Shown one piece after another: positions 1 to 10,540 of a stretch of DNA of 64,000 bases (positions are counted from its first letter, which is position 1; every line of letters begins with the position of its first letter). Origin of the DNA: Gracilaria domingensis (Eukaryota > Rhodophyta > Florideophyceae > Gracilariales > Gracilariaceae); NCBI GenBank assembly GCA_022539475.1, contig VCMS01000038.1:1-64000 (forward strand). Reading direction: 5' to 3'. Both the position numbers and the translations under genes were made by a program. Below the pieces are notes generated by a model. It searched no databases. It was not told the DNA's origin and saw nothing but the letters and a program-made list of their open reading frames with translations.

Positions 1-181
1 TAGCTCCGAATCACGACGTAGGCCGACACGCGACGCTATCGCTCCGACACGCGACGGTATCGCTCCGAGCGGACACGGACACGGACGAGACTGGCAGTGC
101 GCTGGGAGGAGCTGCCGAAAGCGGGGGTGCCCAGCGTAAGTAGCCATTTAAAGGCTCGCCTCCGTTGTTTGCGCTGAAGCG
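1..181 (+). promoter_or_regulatory. Promoter and 5' leader region of transposon copy 1, with short tandem repeats
   Basis: Positions about 11-80 hold two to three imperfect copies of a unit close to TATCGCTCCGACACGCGACG. From about 80 on the sequence matches the leader of copy 2 (52300-52410). It contains CATTTAAAGG (about 146-155), a TATA-like element about 30 bp before the first ATG at 182. The tandem repeats are not in copy 2, which has different sequence there. That the region drives ORF1 is inference. Confidence 0.45.
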
Positions 182-343
182 ATGGATTCCACCGATGTTG
201 GAGAGGAGATACATCCTATCGACATGAGTGCTCCGCCTCCGGCGTTCCATGCATATGTCAGACTTTTCTTGGTTCTTCGCGATGCTTTGGCAAACAGCGA
301 TGGAGGCCCTGATCGGCCACGGGACGTGGGGTTAGAGGGTTAA
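182..343 (+). pseudogene. Probable true 5' end of ORF1, cut off by a one-base frameshift
   Basis: A 53-codon frame starts at an ATG 30 bp after the TATA-like element and ends in TAA at 341-343. The frame of the 391-1149 ORF is open from 313, so the two overlap. One missing base near 339-341 (GGTTAATAG) would join them into a protein of about 320 residues. The same ATG and the first 26 codons are kept in copy 2 (52410-52488), which supports this as the original start. Copy 2 is deleted beyond that point, so the join cannot be tested inside the window. No domain was recognised. Confidence 0.45.
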
Positions 344-390
344 TAGAGTTCTGCGCCGAGAACTATAAGGATATTCCGGAGGCAAGGAAG

Positions 391-1149
391 ATGTTTGAGG
401 AGGCCACTAACTCCAAGAACCTGCAGAACTTGACACTGCAACAGCTGCGAAAGAGTGTTGTGAATAACAAACCTGTGGAACAGCGATATCTTGTAACGAA
501 GCTTCTTGACAAGAAGGACGGGGATGAGGACCAGAGACTGCGCGATTTTTTCCTTCTCTCTATGGATATGGGTATATACCTACCGGTGCGATGCCTGGTT
601 GGTTATTTCATGACCAGGAGAAAGCAGGTTCTGAAGACGACAGTGTTCATCCCACCAACAGCTGTGAACCCATTTGAGGTCGTTATATACTTATCATACC
701 TCGGCCACATAATGGGAGAGAACGACAACATCCGAATGATGAAGAAGAAACAACCGAAAAAGAAACGAAAAGTGAACCATGCACCAGCTGTGTACATACC
801 CACTTTTACGTCGTTCTCCAAAGACAACTGTGATCGACTGGGATTCGGTATCAGTGAGGTCGTATGGGCATGGAGTTGTTTTGCGGCTCATCTTGGATAC
901 ACGAACGTTCAGCACATGGTGAAACCATACATTTACATGAATATGCAGACGTTGAAGTATACAGCGCTAGAGACACGGGAGTCTGGTTATGCCCCGCCGA
1001 GCCAGAGTACTCGATTCAACACAAAGGATGTGCCACAGAGCAGTACTAGTGGATCGGTGGAGACCTTGAGTGATGAATGCGATACAAACCTGCGAATACT
1101 GGCTAAGGAGTTTTTGACAGACCTCGAAACCATATGCACCCCACGATAG
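391..1149 (+). CDS. Transposon ORF1 protein of unknown function with a nuclear localisation signal
   Basis: The ORF has 252 codons from ATG to TAG, and I do not recognise the family. A basic run at residues 118-128 ends in PKKKRKV, a textbook monopartite nuclear localisation signal, so a nuclear role is likely. The middle (about 85-110) is hydrophobic and the C-terminal third is Ser/Thr-rich and polar. The frame is open upstream to 313, and the gene probably begins at 182 in another frame, separated by a one-base deletion. The methyltransferase-SET ORF starts 25 bp after its stop on the same strand. Such tight spacing suggests one transcript, read by splicing or reinitiation, but no splice signal is proven. 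Copy 2 has lost all but the first codons of this gene. Confidence 0.55.
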   Translation: MFEEATNSKNLQNLTLQQLRKSVVNNKPVEQRYLVTKLLDKKDGDEDQRLRDFFLLSMDMGIYLPVRCLVGYFMTRRKQVLKTTVFIPPTAVNPFEVVIYLSYLGHIMGENDNIRMMKKKQPKKKRKVNHAPAVYIPTFTSFSKDNCDRLGFGISEVVWAWSCFAAHLGYTNVQHMVKPYIYMNMQTLKYTALETRESGYAPPSQSTRFNTKDVPQSSTSGSVETLSDECDTNLRILAKEFLTDLETICTPR

Positions 1150-1174
1150 CCTCTATAGCTTACGGGTTGATCAG

Positions 1175-3319
1175 ATGAGGAACTGGATAGAGTTTTCGGA
1201 GATACGGATGGATACCGTATCTAGCTCTGACTCCGGTGAGTTGCCTGCTCGATTTCAGAAGTTTTCGGAGTTGCTATGGAAACCGATACAGGATATGCGT
1301 CATGCGGCAGGGTTCCATGTCGGCATTCACGCGAAACCTGATATTGAACTGACGAAAACCCCTAAAACTTCCGGTAATGCCGAACCTTCTTCGACCAAGT
1401 CTGCCCCACCCCCACCTCGTCGAGAGTATATGAACCTCGTGAGCTCCGATAGCGACGAGTTCGAGAAGCCGGTGAATCTTGCGGAGCATGAATCTCGGGT
1501 TGCTGGTTACAACATCCAAAAGACTGGTATTGAGCCGCCCATGAAGGGGATATCCAGTCTCCTTCGAATGAATATGGACAAGGTGTGGAAGGGGATGAGA
1601 AAGTCACACTTTGTAGCGTACAACTGTGACATGAAGGACCTGAGGCACACACACGAAACGTTTGTGAATCAGAGTGAGATTTTATGGGGTGAGGCACAGC
1701 TTGTCCTAACAGACCCTCCCTTTAACACTCGAAGGAAGAGGAACAAACGGAATAGTGGTCACGATGTCTTCAGTGAGGAAGACATGATCCGTACGGCTGA
1801 CTTAATAAGTTCCGCGCTTCGGTCAGGTGGGCACTTCATTATATTCTGTGCCATGGCACAGTTTCATGTGTGGCACAGGATACTTTCGGAAACGGCGAGT
1901 ACGAAAGATGAAGCTGGAAGCGAAGGTAAACCAGAACTCATGCCTTCGTTTAAAGTGGATGCGAATCCACTGGTGTTCATCCGGGATCGCAGTAATGTTG
2001 GAGGGAATCCACGGAAGTTTGGGATACAGCCCGTAACGGAGTACGCCGTTCATGGGGTGAAGCGTGGATTGCGACCATCGGAGGAAGCCAGTCTTACTCC
2101 ATTTGAGGAGAACAATTTCATTCCTTCTACTTTCCCGGCTAACAGGAATGTAATTGACCGGGTGCCCAAACCGAGAGCGGGGGAGTGGTTGACATGGAAG
2201 GTACATGAGCCAGGTAGTTCAGTACCAGGTGGGCAGTACATAAGACCGGAGCAGAAGTCGAGGGAGTTGATGAAGGAGTTGATATGTCGCTTCACAAGAC
2301 CGGGTGATCTTGTCATGGACATGTTCGCGGGAACTTTTTCTACGGGTATGGCGTGCCTATCGCTGACAAAGCAAAGGAAGTTCTTGGGGTGCGAGAAGAA
2401 TAGGCCATGTTTCAGCCATGCGAAGCACCATCTAACGACTCTTATGGCCGAAGTTATTCGCGGGGGGAAGAATGACATCTTGGTTGAACAGGAGGTGGTG
2501 GATGCGGCTTCAACGACCTATGAACGGGTTCCACATCGGGACCGAGGTCGGCTTGAATGGGAGGCTCCCTTTGGTTACCCCCAGTACCAAGTGATGCCTG
2601 GACATATTACTCAGTTCCTAGGAAGATACTGGAAGGACTGGGACTTTGTCGACAAGTGTGGAGAGCGTACTGTAGATCTTTGGGAGGGGAAGTACCGAGG
2701 AGCTCTGAATCTTATGGATATGCATATGCTGTTGACTGTTGAAGCCAATCGCTATCGCTTACATGTAGCATCTTCTAAGATTCGACATCCCCGTGCTGGT
2801 ATGGGGGTGTTCACAGAACATAAGATATTGGCTGGGGAAACTATCTGTCATTTCTATGGAACTTTGGTATACACGGATCTGACGAACCGGAAGGAAAGAC
2901 ACTTAACGTATGGAAGTGGCTGTCTCGGCGCAACTCCAGTGCGGTACAAGTTGTTTTCTATGATGGTCACTGTGACTGGTACGGAGTTTCTGCACCTGAG
3001 GAACAGACCAGGACAGGCTCAGGATAGAAAGGAGAGCGAAGTCTACATTGTCCCGGCGCCTTTTTGCATCGGGGGCTACATTAACGACGCCGGATATCAT
3101 GCCGGGGATCCCGATTTATCGGAGCCCCGGTCAAACAGGACTCGAAGTGCCAATGTGCAGGTGGTGGAAGCGAAGTCCGTGATACAGTTCAAGTCAGACC
3201 TTTCTAACTATGCTCTACTTCGTTGTAGAGCAGTAAGAGATATTGAGAGGGGCGAAGAGTTGTATTTCGACTACGGAGAGCAGTACGCCTGGGACTGGGC
3301 TCTGACATTGGAGCAATAG
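1175..3319 (+). CDS. Beta-class DNA amino-methyltransferase fused to a SET domain
   Basis: The 714-residue protein carries two modifying domains. Residues about 145-425 look like an N6-adenine/N4-cytosine DNA methyltransferase: motif IV DPPF at 180-183 comes before the AdoMet-binding FAGT at 384-387. That circularly permuted order is typical of the beta class. Residues about 532-703 look like a SET domain: GMGVF at 542-546, a YINDAG segment (635-640) in the place of the usual NHS motif, NYA at 678-680 and GEELYFDYG at 693-701. SET domains usually methylate protein lysines, so the fusion could link DNA and histone marking. Residues 60-105 are Pro/Ser-rich linker. It sits between ORF1 and the coiled-coil gene. 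Substrates are unknown, and the weak NHS motif leaves SET activity open. The ATG is the first in the frame. Confidence 0.85.
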   Translation: MRNWIEFSEIRMDTVSSSDSGELPARFQKFSELLWKPIQDMRHAAGFHVGIHAKPDIELTKTPKTSGNAEPSSTKSAPPPPRREYMNLVSSDSDEFEKPVNLAEHESRVAGYNIQKTGIEPPMKGISSLLRMNMDKVWKGMRKSHFVAYNCDMKDLRHTHETFVNQSEILWGEAQLVLTDPPFNTRRKRNKRNSGHDVFSEEDMIRTADLISSALRSGGHFIIFCAMAQFHVWHRILSETASTKDEAGSEGKPELMPSFKVDANPLVFIRDRSNVGGNPRKFGIQPVTEYAVHGVKRGLRPSEEASLTPFEENNFIPSTFPANRNVIDRVPKPRAGEWLTWKVHEPGSSVPGGQYIRPEQKSRELMKELICRFTRPGDLVMDMFAGTFSTGMACLSLTKQRKFLGCEKNRPCFSHAKHHLTTLMAEVIRGGKNDILVEQEVVDAASTTYERVPHRDRGRLEWEAPFGYPQYQVMPGHITQFLGRYWKDWDFVDKCGERTVDLWEGKYRGALNLMDMHMLLTVEANRYRLHVASSKIRHPRAGMGVFTEHKILAGETICHFYGTLVYTDLTNRKERHLTYGSGCLGATPVRYKLFSMMVTVTGTEFLHLRNRPGQAQDRKESEVYIVPAPFCIGGYINDAGYHAGDPDLSEPRSNRTRSANVQVVEAKSVIQFKSDLSNYALLRCRAVRDIERGEELYFDYGEQYAWDWALTLEQ

Positions 3320-3567
3320 ATGAGTTCAGTAGCGAATAGAAAGTAAATATGCTTGTGAGTGTTGCAGCTGCCTGCAATACGCGTTGTTGTACATGTACAC
3401 TGGAGCTCTTCATCTGTAACGGCGATATTTGCGACCCATTGGGCACCTCAAATTCCTAAAAAGCAGGAACTGCGGAGTCTCCCGGAATATCTGAACCATG
3501 CACCCCCCCCCACCCCCTCCCCCCCTCCCCAACAATTTCGTTTCATTACCCTGTTTATCTCCACAGC
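3320..3567. other. Gap between methyltransferase-SET and coiled-coil genes, with a C-rich tract
   Basis: No ORF was recognised. A cytosine-rich tract (about 3502-3532) is followed by a T-rich stretch and CCACAG directly before the ATG at 3568. This resembles a polypyrimidine tract and 3' splice site, so the downstream ORF may be joined by splicing. The tract length differs slightly in copy 2 (54156-54183). Confidence 0.4.
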
Positions 3568-5963
3568 ATGGGTATAACGCCGAGAACGCGAAATAGTACG
3601 CAGCGGAACAAGAGTGGACAGAAGAAGAGAAGAGCATCGGATGATACGAATCAGGCTACAAGCACCGCACTTCCTAAACGGAAGTCGTCCTCGACGAAGG
3701 AGAGAGTCAGTGGGCGTCCTTCTACAGGACTCTCTCGCCCATCTCGCAGCGGAGCGTCTTCCGGGATTGCGTCAAGAATTCGTGGATCAGCGAACGATGT
3801 CGTGCCGTCAACTGCCGATAATGCAAATCGTGCATCTGTCTCTGCTCCTCAAGAAGATGAGGTAACTCGGCCCAGCGGGTCAGGACAGGAGGGCATGACA
3901 ACTGGAACCGAAGAGGTTCGTATGACACCAAAACCTTCATGTCCCCGGCCGATATCGAAGACCGGAGCTACTGGGGCGCGGGTTACGCCGCCCAGTGGAT
4001 CTGGACAACAAGGGACAATGACGAGAAGTCGTGAGAGTCCTAGTATATTAAGATCGTCACGTCCATCCCTCTCTTCTAGAACTGGGGCCGCTATGAATCG
4101 TATCATGCCTCGCAATGGGTCCGGACAAGGGAGAAACACAATAAGAAATCGAGAGACAACTGATAGACGAGTTACTTTTCGACCTTCCCCTCTTTCCCGA
4201 GCGGGGGCCGTTGCAGCTCGTACGAGGCCCAATTCATCTGATATACCATGCCATGGAGGAGGACATACACGGGAGTTGGAGCTCGGAGCCGTGCCAAGGG
4301 TGGACACAGAACGCCTGCAGCCTCTCGTGGCTAAGGCTATGGCACATGAGGATAGTTCCGATAACGAAATAACACCGAATCCTGCGGCATTACCGGGGCC
4401 TGTCGCCGAAGAAGCTAGGGAAATAACGGAAGATATCCAAACTGGTGTGAATTCAAGCTCTATGAACAGACCTGATCTTTTAAATGAACTGAATTGCTTG
4501 AAAGAAAAGGTTAAGACGCTACAAGAGGACTTGATGGTTCGGGGAATTCTAGTGAAGCTCGCCCAAGAGCAGAGTACGGCTTTGAAAAAGAGGCTTGAAG
4601 AGAAGGATCTAGTCATTGAAGGGCTAAGAGGGGCACTGAAACAGGAGGGAGATAGGAGTACACGTGCTGGTGAACCTGGGCAGACAGGTCGAAAGAAGCA
4701 TAAAATTGAGGTGTGCGACGAGTTTCGAGGGGTTGCTCGAGCAGTGTATCACAACATGCTGACGTGGGCAAGGAGAGAAACAAGTGAGCTATGGCTCGAA
4801 GGTGAGTCGCCCACCCGAAATTGGGGTAACCCTGCCGAGAAGGTGGAAGACGCAACTGAGAGTGGGGAAGGGCTTATTGAGCCGGAGGAAGGTGGTTCAT
4901 ACATGGTTCCTAAAAACCCCGTGGAGCTCTTGGGCAGTTTTGGCATGTTCACACCGTCGGTAGAGGGGGGGCCAGATGCTTTGCTGAAGAAAATGGTTGA
5001 AAGCGAGTTGAAGGAGTTGGGCTGGGAAGGTATTAGAAAAGCATCTCTTACCGACAGGTGTATACTGGAACTTTGTGCAGATATGTGCCTTAGGCAGAGA
5101 ATGCGGCAGACCATGAGTGACGTCGTGGGCGTTCGTAAGAGAAATACGAGGGATAAACTATTTCTGCTCCTGGGGTACGATCTGATTTGGAGAAGAACAA
5201 AGCTGGTAGAAGAGAATGCTGACGAACTCACAATGCAGTTGAAGGAAGCGCAGGAGAACATACTGCTTCTTGACGAAAATGGTGTACCGAAAACTTCATG
5301 GTGGAGAAAAGCCCCATTTGTTCCTCTAAAGTACTCCAATGCGGACAATGTCGAGGATATGCCGACGGAAGATCAAGACTTGTTCTTCCGAAACCGTGTC
5401 GGGGTACAAGTGCTGAAGGAATTTATTGGGTATGATGTGGAAGACAAGGATACGGGCACCTTTTTAGATGGCACAATACTGTTGCTCGCACGTTTGGACG
5501 CTTGGGTGTTGACGGTTGTGAGCCTTCTAAGTACGGATGTGTAAGGGGTGGCCAGAGACAGAAACTGTTTACAAAGAAGTTTGCCGAACTGCTACCTCTG
5601 TGTTTAAAGAATGTTCTGGGGAATGTTAGGCAACGTGTCTTGAGGACCAATTCCAGCGAGTTTCATAATTTTGGAACGACAACGGAAGATTGGACTAAGG
5701 TTCTTGGTAATGACATGAGAGAGGCTACATTTGGATATCGAATGCCGTCGAACGGAAGACTTTACCTCACTGTGAAAGAACAATTTTTTATTGACAGTGT
5801 GAGCCGAAGATTGGGGTCTATTAGCGATTGCTTCGTTGGTGAATGCGAGGAAGGGGATATGGAGTTCAAGGAAATGGACATGAACGATTTCGGAAGTAAC
5901 ACAGGATCACAAGAAAAGGCACCACAAGGTGAACATGTAGAGGATGGAGCCCTTAATGTTTAA
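3568..5963 (+). pseudogene. Transposon coiled-coil protein, frameshifted in this copy
   Basis: The frame is open for 658 codons to TAA at 5542-5544. It then continues in the next frame to TAA at 5961-5963. Copy 2 has one more base at this point (TGTCAAGG against TGTAAGG) and reads through, so copy 1 has a one-base deletion. The full protein would be about 800 residues. Residues 1-220 are basic and Ser/Thr/Pro-rich, with about three diverged repeats built around SGSGQ. Residues about 300-355 form a clear Leu/Glu/Lys coiled coil. The C-terminal half is acidic and helical with no recognised domain. A structural or DNA-tethering partner of the other element proteins is possible. Its stop overlaps the stop of the converging transposase gene. 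Confidence 0.65.
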
Positions 5964-8900
5964 GGCTGTACAAGATCAACGTGCTCAGTTGGTCTTTCAT
6001 CTGAATCATGATAGAATCGATTGATGTAGAATCGGTGTTGAAACCATTGAAGTGGAGGACAAAAAGGTGGAGCAGGGTAGTTTGATCGAACAACATGGAC
6101 AGTTCCCTGTAGTGCAGAAGCCGGAACCATCCCGTACCAAGGAGTTAACTCTACGATAGTCTCCGCTTTGGAATGACGAGGGAACGGAAGAGTGTGGTTC
6201 TTTTCATCGTTTGTAGCCCACCGTAAAGATATGCATTTCAATATGTGGTCGATGTTTGTTGCGGGGGGTAAAACCTCGAAATACCGGACGAATGCCACCT
6301 TTGGTGCGGTAAGTGCAGAATCAAGGAGAGATATTCGAATCAGAGCGACTACCTGGGCAACCCAAGTCTCTGAATCTTCTCCGCTTACCAATACAGTGGA
6401 AAACTTTGGCTTTCTACTGGGACCAAATGCTGGAGAAGCGAAGACACGTTGGATGATGGGGTATTTGGGTCGTCCCAGCTTAAGTGCCTTAGAAGACGAA
6501 TCGAAGTGTTCAAGAGTCGGAACGAAACCGCCTTTCACGAGGGCCGAATTCACCAGAGTTATCCTTGTCTTTTCTGGGAAGTATGTAATAGAGTGCTCAT
6601 CCAGTGTTTCTTTCACGAGACTGAGGAAAGGAGGAAGGGCCTGTTCACCAATTTGATCAAGAATCGACCTTGTGTCCCTACTTGAGAACATCTCTGTAAC
6701 AGCAGTCCATGTTTTTGAACTGGACATACTTGAAACACAATGTTGAAGAGCTCGTAAAGTGAAAGAACGCCCTCTCATTGCAAACCGAGGAAGCTGTGTG
6801 GAAGTTCCTGGTAAACCTGGATTACGCTGGTAAGGAGTATTGCCATTCCATTGCTTTCTAACATGTCCGTGGTCAATGGAGCGAATAGTCTCCTCCACAG
6901 CCGTTGCTGTTCTTCTGGACGTCTTTTTGTAGTGTCTCTTAAATAGCAGGTGTGCATGTTCGTATATGCCTGCGTCGTAGTACTTGATACTTCCCAGACG
7001 GCGAATATCGTCCACGAGATGATCGAGAAGATGAAACTTCAGAGTTCCCAGTCTGGAGGGATGAAAATCCGCCAGAGTCCTTGTTGCGGAACGCTTGAAG
7101 GCTTCAATCTCCAAACTAAGACACAGGAGAGAGCTTTCAGTCCAATACGGGTCACGATTGTATCTGAATAAGGTCGAGAGCAAGTCCGAATACTGAGAGA
7201 AAACGGTTGTGATTGGGGCAACGTCCTGTTCTCCACAGCATATATCAAAGAATGCTCCTATGAAGGGAAAGACCATGTCAAGTGCTTTGTAGTTTTTGGC
7301 CTCCAGCATTCCACGGAGACCGTCTTTCGTGAAGATACCATTCAAAGATTTGCCTTTCTCCTGCGTGGAGAAATCGATATGTAAACCTTTGGCAGGAGAA
7401 TCGCGTTCTATGGCAGCTAGAATTGCGTTTGCATGGTTGAGGAGTTGGGTGCGTATCGTTCGAAATGAACGCGATGCAGATGTTCCTATTGTGGTGCACA
7501 GGGTGTCTGACTGCAGTCTCTCGATTGTGGCCGTTTTTATCAGCTTTGAGATGCCGAGATGCAAGTTGTGTAATGGTTCGAATGAGAACAGACTGTATGG
7601 AGACAATCCCGGGATCATTCCAAGGCTTACGGAAGTTTCGAGGAACGAAGGAATGAGAGATATGGAATTTGAATGCATCAGAGTATCCTTTTGAGATCTC
7701 CTCTCCCTCGCACGACGAGGACGTCTTTCCGCCTCGTCTTTTTGTGCATGTTGCAAGATAGCTGTGTATGTCTTTCGGATGCTTTTCGTGTGCTTTTGAG
7801 AACGTCCGATGAATGAGGTGGGAATAGGACTGCATAAAGATGAGCGAGGGCCTTTGCATCTATGACACGGGCTTTCCGTTTTGGTCCCATGAAGAATGGA
7901 CAGAATGTCCTTAGCCTCATGAATATCCGCACAATAACTTGCAAGCAGAGAATGGCACACTCGACTTAGTTTGTCTTCGCCGATGAACTGAAAACCTTTC
8001 TGCGTGAGATTTAGAATGGGCTCCAGGACTTGACGAAGAGATTCTTGAAGGATTTGCATCCTGGACTAGCGTAGAGACTTGCTAGAAACGAATGGCATTG
8101 CGTCTGCTTCAGATGCGGAAACCTCGATCAGTGTGGTGGGGAAGTATGCCACTACTGTGAGGTCATCACGGATACACTTACGGCGAAGCTCGTCGGAGAA
8201 GTTGAGAAATATGAGGTGAAGAGGATAGGCGGTAACCGATGTTTGCTTTAGAGTTGTTGAAGACTTATCGGTGTATACCTGCAGAAGACCTACGAAAGAT
8301 TCACTGTAACTTATTTCTTGGGAGTACCACACTATTCTACTATCCAAAGAGCCCATGACCATTTCCTTAAGTTTTGAGGTGGCGTCTCTTGCGAGAGAGC
8401 CGGACATGGGGTGAGATATTTTCGTGGAGTGGGTCTGAGGTATAGGGTGGAAGAATGTGTTTTCGTTGTTAGCCAACTGGAGCTGTTTCACAAGTGTCTG
8501 AACGGGGTCTCTCGTGTAGAGGGTGGCGCTGAACTTACATCCTTCTGGCGAGACAGTTCTGCGATTGAAACCGTCCTTTGAGGCGTATCGTTCGAAAATG
8601 GCCTTCTTCAGTTCTGTACAGCGCTTGGAACTTGTTATGGTCTCGTTGAATCGCTTTTGCGAGAATCGCGGGTCCCGAAGTAGCCCTATTAGCTCGTCCG
8701 CCTCACGATGACCAAGGTTGGAAGCTACTGAAGCCAGACAAACCGTGAGATAATCCATATGCAAATCACCAAGGGCCTCCTCAGAAGGCACTGGGCGGGA
8801 ACTGCTTCCGTGTTCTCCCTCTAATGACGCGGGACCCGGGGAAGGAGAAACACAATGCGAAGTGTCCGGAATGGGAGGGGCGCACGGAGTGGGGTCGACG

Positions 8901-9139
8901 ATGTCCTCGGACACTGGAGGCTCGGGAAGGCGACAAGGGGCAGTGACCGTTTCGGAAGATGCGGGCGCGGGCGCGGAAAGCTTGAGACGCTTGCTTCTCC
9001 GAATGGCCCGGCTATTGTCGTCTTCCAGCGCTGCTTTCAGACGAAACGGGCAATGGTTGACATGCTGTTGAAGAGATAAGACTCCTCGGCGAGTAACGAA
9101 GGGGCACCCACGCTTCTTATGTGTACAGTAGTAGACCAT
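5960..9139 (-). pseudogene. Plavaka-like transposase, interrupted by one nonsense codon
   Basis: The gene is collinear with the intact 1059-codon gene of copy 2 (56615-59794). The frame is broken only by TAG at 8066-8068, where copy 2 has GAG. The ATG at 9139 has a good context (CCCATGG); the open frame extends 28 codons further upstream without an ATG. The protein starts with a Cys/His zinc-finger-like segment. Motifs of the Plavaka branch of the CACTA/KDZ superfamily follow: YTDK then a segment ending NFSDELRRK, a CADI.EAK segment followed by PCHRC, a PLHNLHLG motif, and YEHAHLLFKR. Part of the evidence is thus shared with copy 2. The nonsense codon should remove everything after about residue 357, including two of three presumed catalytic acids. 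Confidence 0.75.
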
Positions 9140-9504
9140 GGGAAGAAGAAATGAACGAGAAACGACGACAAAGACTGCAAGGGAAGGTCGTCCGAAGGGA
9201 GAAGGAGATCGAGCGACAGTCAATATCGACGTCTTGCTCAGAACGGAGAATATATTTTGAGTTTAAATCACGTGCTTTCGTTCAAAAAGGAACGTAGGTA
9301 CACGTCGACCTCAACACAAGGGTGTACTTCTCGTATTATCTACCACTGGTTATAAACCTGTGGTTTCCCAACGTTGTACGCTGTACACTTGTCCAATCTC
9401 GCACAGAAAAATAAATCTCTTCCCTCCGCCGCCGCCCCCGCCAGTCCGACGTCCGACCTTTTGTTACCGTCGTGATCCGTGCCATCCTCGCGTTCTACTC
9501 CGCT
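9140..9504 (-). promoter_or_regulatory. Transposase promoter region
   Basis: This is the upstream region of the minus-strand transposase. The + strand reads TATATT at 9251-9256, giving a TATA-like AATATA on the minus strand about 112 bp before the ATG at 9139. The region is kept in copy 2 (59795-60159) and copy 3 (40826-41190), as expected for a promoter under constraint or for recent duplication. No ORF of its own is credible. Confidence 0.4.
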
Positions 9505-9568
9505 CCGTCGTACTTTTTTCCGCCTTCGCACTCGCTACGAAGTGCGAGGGCGGAAAAAAGTACGACGG
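9505..9568. repeat. 64-nt hairpin with 28-bp arms, copy 1
   Basis: Arms 9505-9532 and 9541-9568 are inverted repeats with one mismatch around the 8-nt loop CGCTACGA. The same hairpin lies at 60160-60223 and 40762-40825. It is probably a structural or protein-binding site of the transposon right end. Confidence 0.8.
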
Positions 9569-9834
9569 ATTACGAAGTAGCGTGCTGAGAATGGATTCCA
9601 TTAAGTGGACATGAAGCGTACCTCATTCTCTTTCTCCGCCCTCGTCGGACGCCTCCATAAAGCGGACAGCATCCGTATCTCACGGATGTATTCCGTGCAG
9701 TCTTTCCGTGCAGTCTTTTCGTACGTGCTTCCATTTCCTTCTACGCATCTTTGTTCTAAACTAACCAATCCTCACCACGTCTCTTCGCGCTCTGCGACAT
9801 GTAAACGGCAGGAAAAAGGCTTTGGGTTACTTTT

Positions 9835-10342
9835 GCGAGTTACTAGTTCTCTCAACTTTTCTAGCGCAACGTTTCTGTTTTGCTCTATCAATGGTACGTT
9901 CTATCCCATTTCAACTGTATCCAACGGAGCATTGACTAACTTATGGATACTTTCTGCTTGCGTATACAGGTAAACGACCAATTTCATTTCGTCTCTCAAG
10001 ATCGATCTCTGGCTGTTCGGGATAGGCGATTCTGGTACTTGGTTGGGACATAGGCTGCTCTCTCGTTTATCGCATCTTGAGGTATGTTTGCTGCATGGGC
10101 ATTCTTGGTGTCCTTGCTTGTGAGTTCTCGCTTCGACACCTTTCGCGCTTTACGATGATGGTGGGCTGGTAATCTAACCGATCCCTTTCCTTCTTCTTTT
10201 TCGTTTTGCGAGTTACTAGGTTCCTCGACATTTCTAGCGCAACGATTCTGTTCTGCTTTATCAATGGTACGTTCCATCGCATTTCAAATGTATCCAACGG
10301 ATCATTGACTAACTTATGGATACTTTCTGCTTGCGTATACAG
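9835..10342. repeat. Partial tandem repeat, 373-bp period, copy 1
   Basis: A segment of about 135 bp (9835-9969) starting at GCGAGTTACTAG and ending in GCGTATACAG recurs at 10208-10342. A 238-bp spacer separates the two. Copy 2 has three of these segments with the spacer duplicated as well. No coding content is supported. Confidence 0.75.
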
Positions 10343-10397
10343 GTAAATGACTTTTGATGCGGACGTAGCTCACGAGTTGCAGGTGCAGGTTTCTCAA

Positions 10398-10540
10398 GTA
10401 GGGAACCATGCATCTGGGCATGGTTCCCTACATGAGGAACGGAGAGGATGAGGCGCTTCGCGCCTCATCCTCTCGGAGTGCGTATTTGTTCTACCGATAC
10501 AGCCGATGGTGGACGTGCAGTCTGCGGCATCTGCCGCAGA
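10398..10540. repeat. Row of three perfect hairpins, copy 1
   Basis: Three palindromes follow one another. Arms of 14 bp at 10398-10411/10418-10431; arms of 15 bp at 10442-10456/10460-10474 with a TTC loop; arms of 9 bp at 10521-10529/10532-10540. All are kept in copies 2 (61428-61555) and 3 (39789-39931, with small changes). Confidence 0.8.

Noticed and set aside
115-128. PKKKRKV motif in ORF1 as a sign of vector contamination
   Set aside because: The residues lie in a coherent ORF of a repeated element with no vector sequence around. Short basic runs of this kind arise naturally.
603-827. Minus-strand frames over ORF1 and similar opposite-strand frames over all transposon genes
   Set aside because: They mirror real coding frames, have no motifs of their own and often lack an ATG.
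3849-5348. Minus-strand frames of 255 and 199 codons under the coiled-coil gene
   Set aside because: They recur in copy 2 only because the DNA is duplicated; Ser/Pro-rich shadows of the basic repeat region.
7278-7859. 193-codon minus-strand frame within the transposase gene
   Set aside because: It overlaps the transposase in a different frame; the transposase motifs are in the other frame.
9605-9973. 122-codon + strand frame conserved in copies 1 and 3
   Set aside because: Conservation follows from duplication. It crosses hairpins and the tandem repeat, is shortened in copy 2 and has no recognisable content.
10398-10474. The hairpins as intrinsic transcription terminators
   Set aside because: The context is eukaryotic and no T-tract follows the stems.
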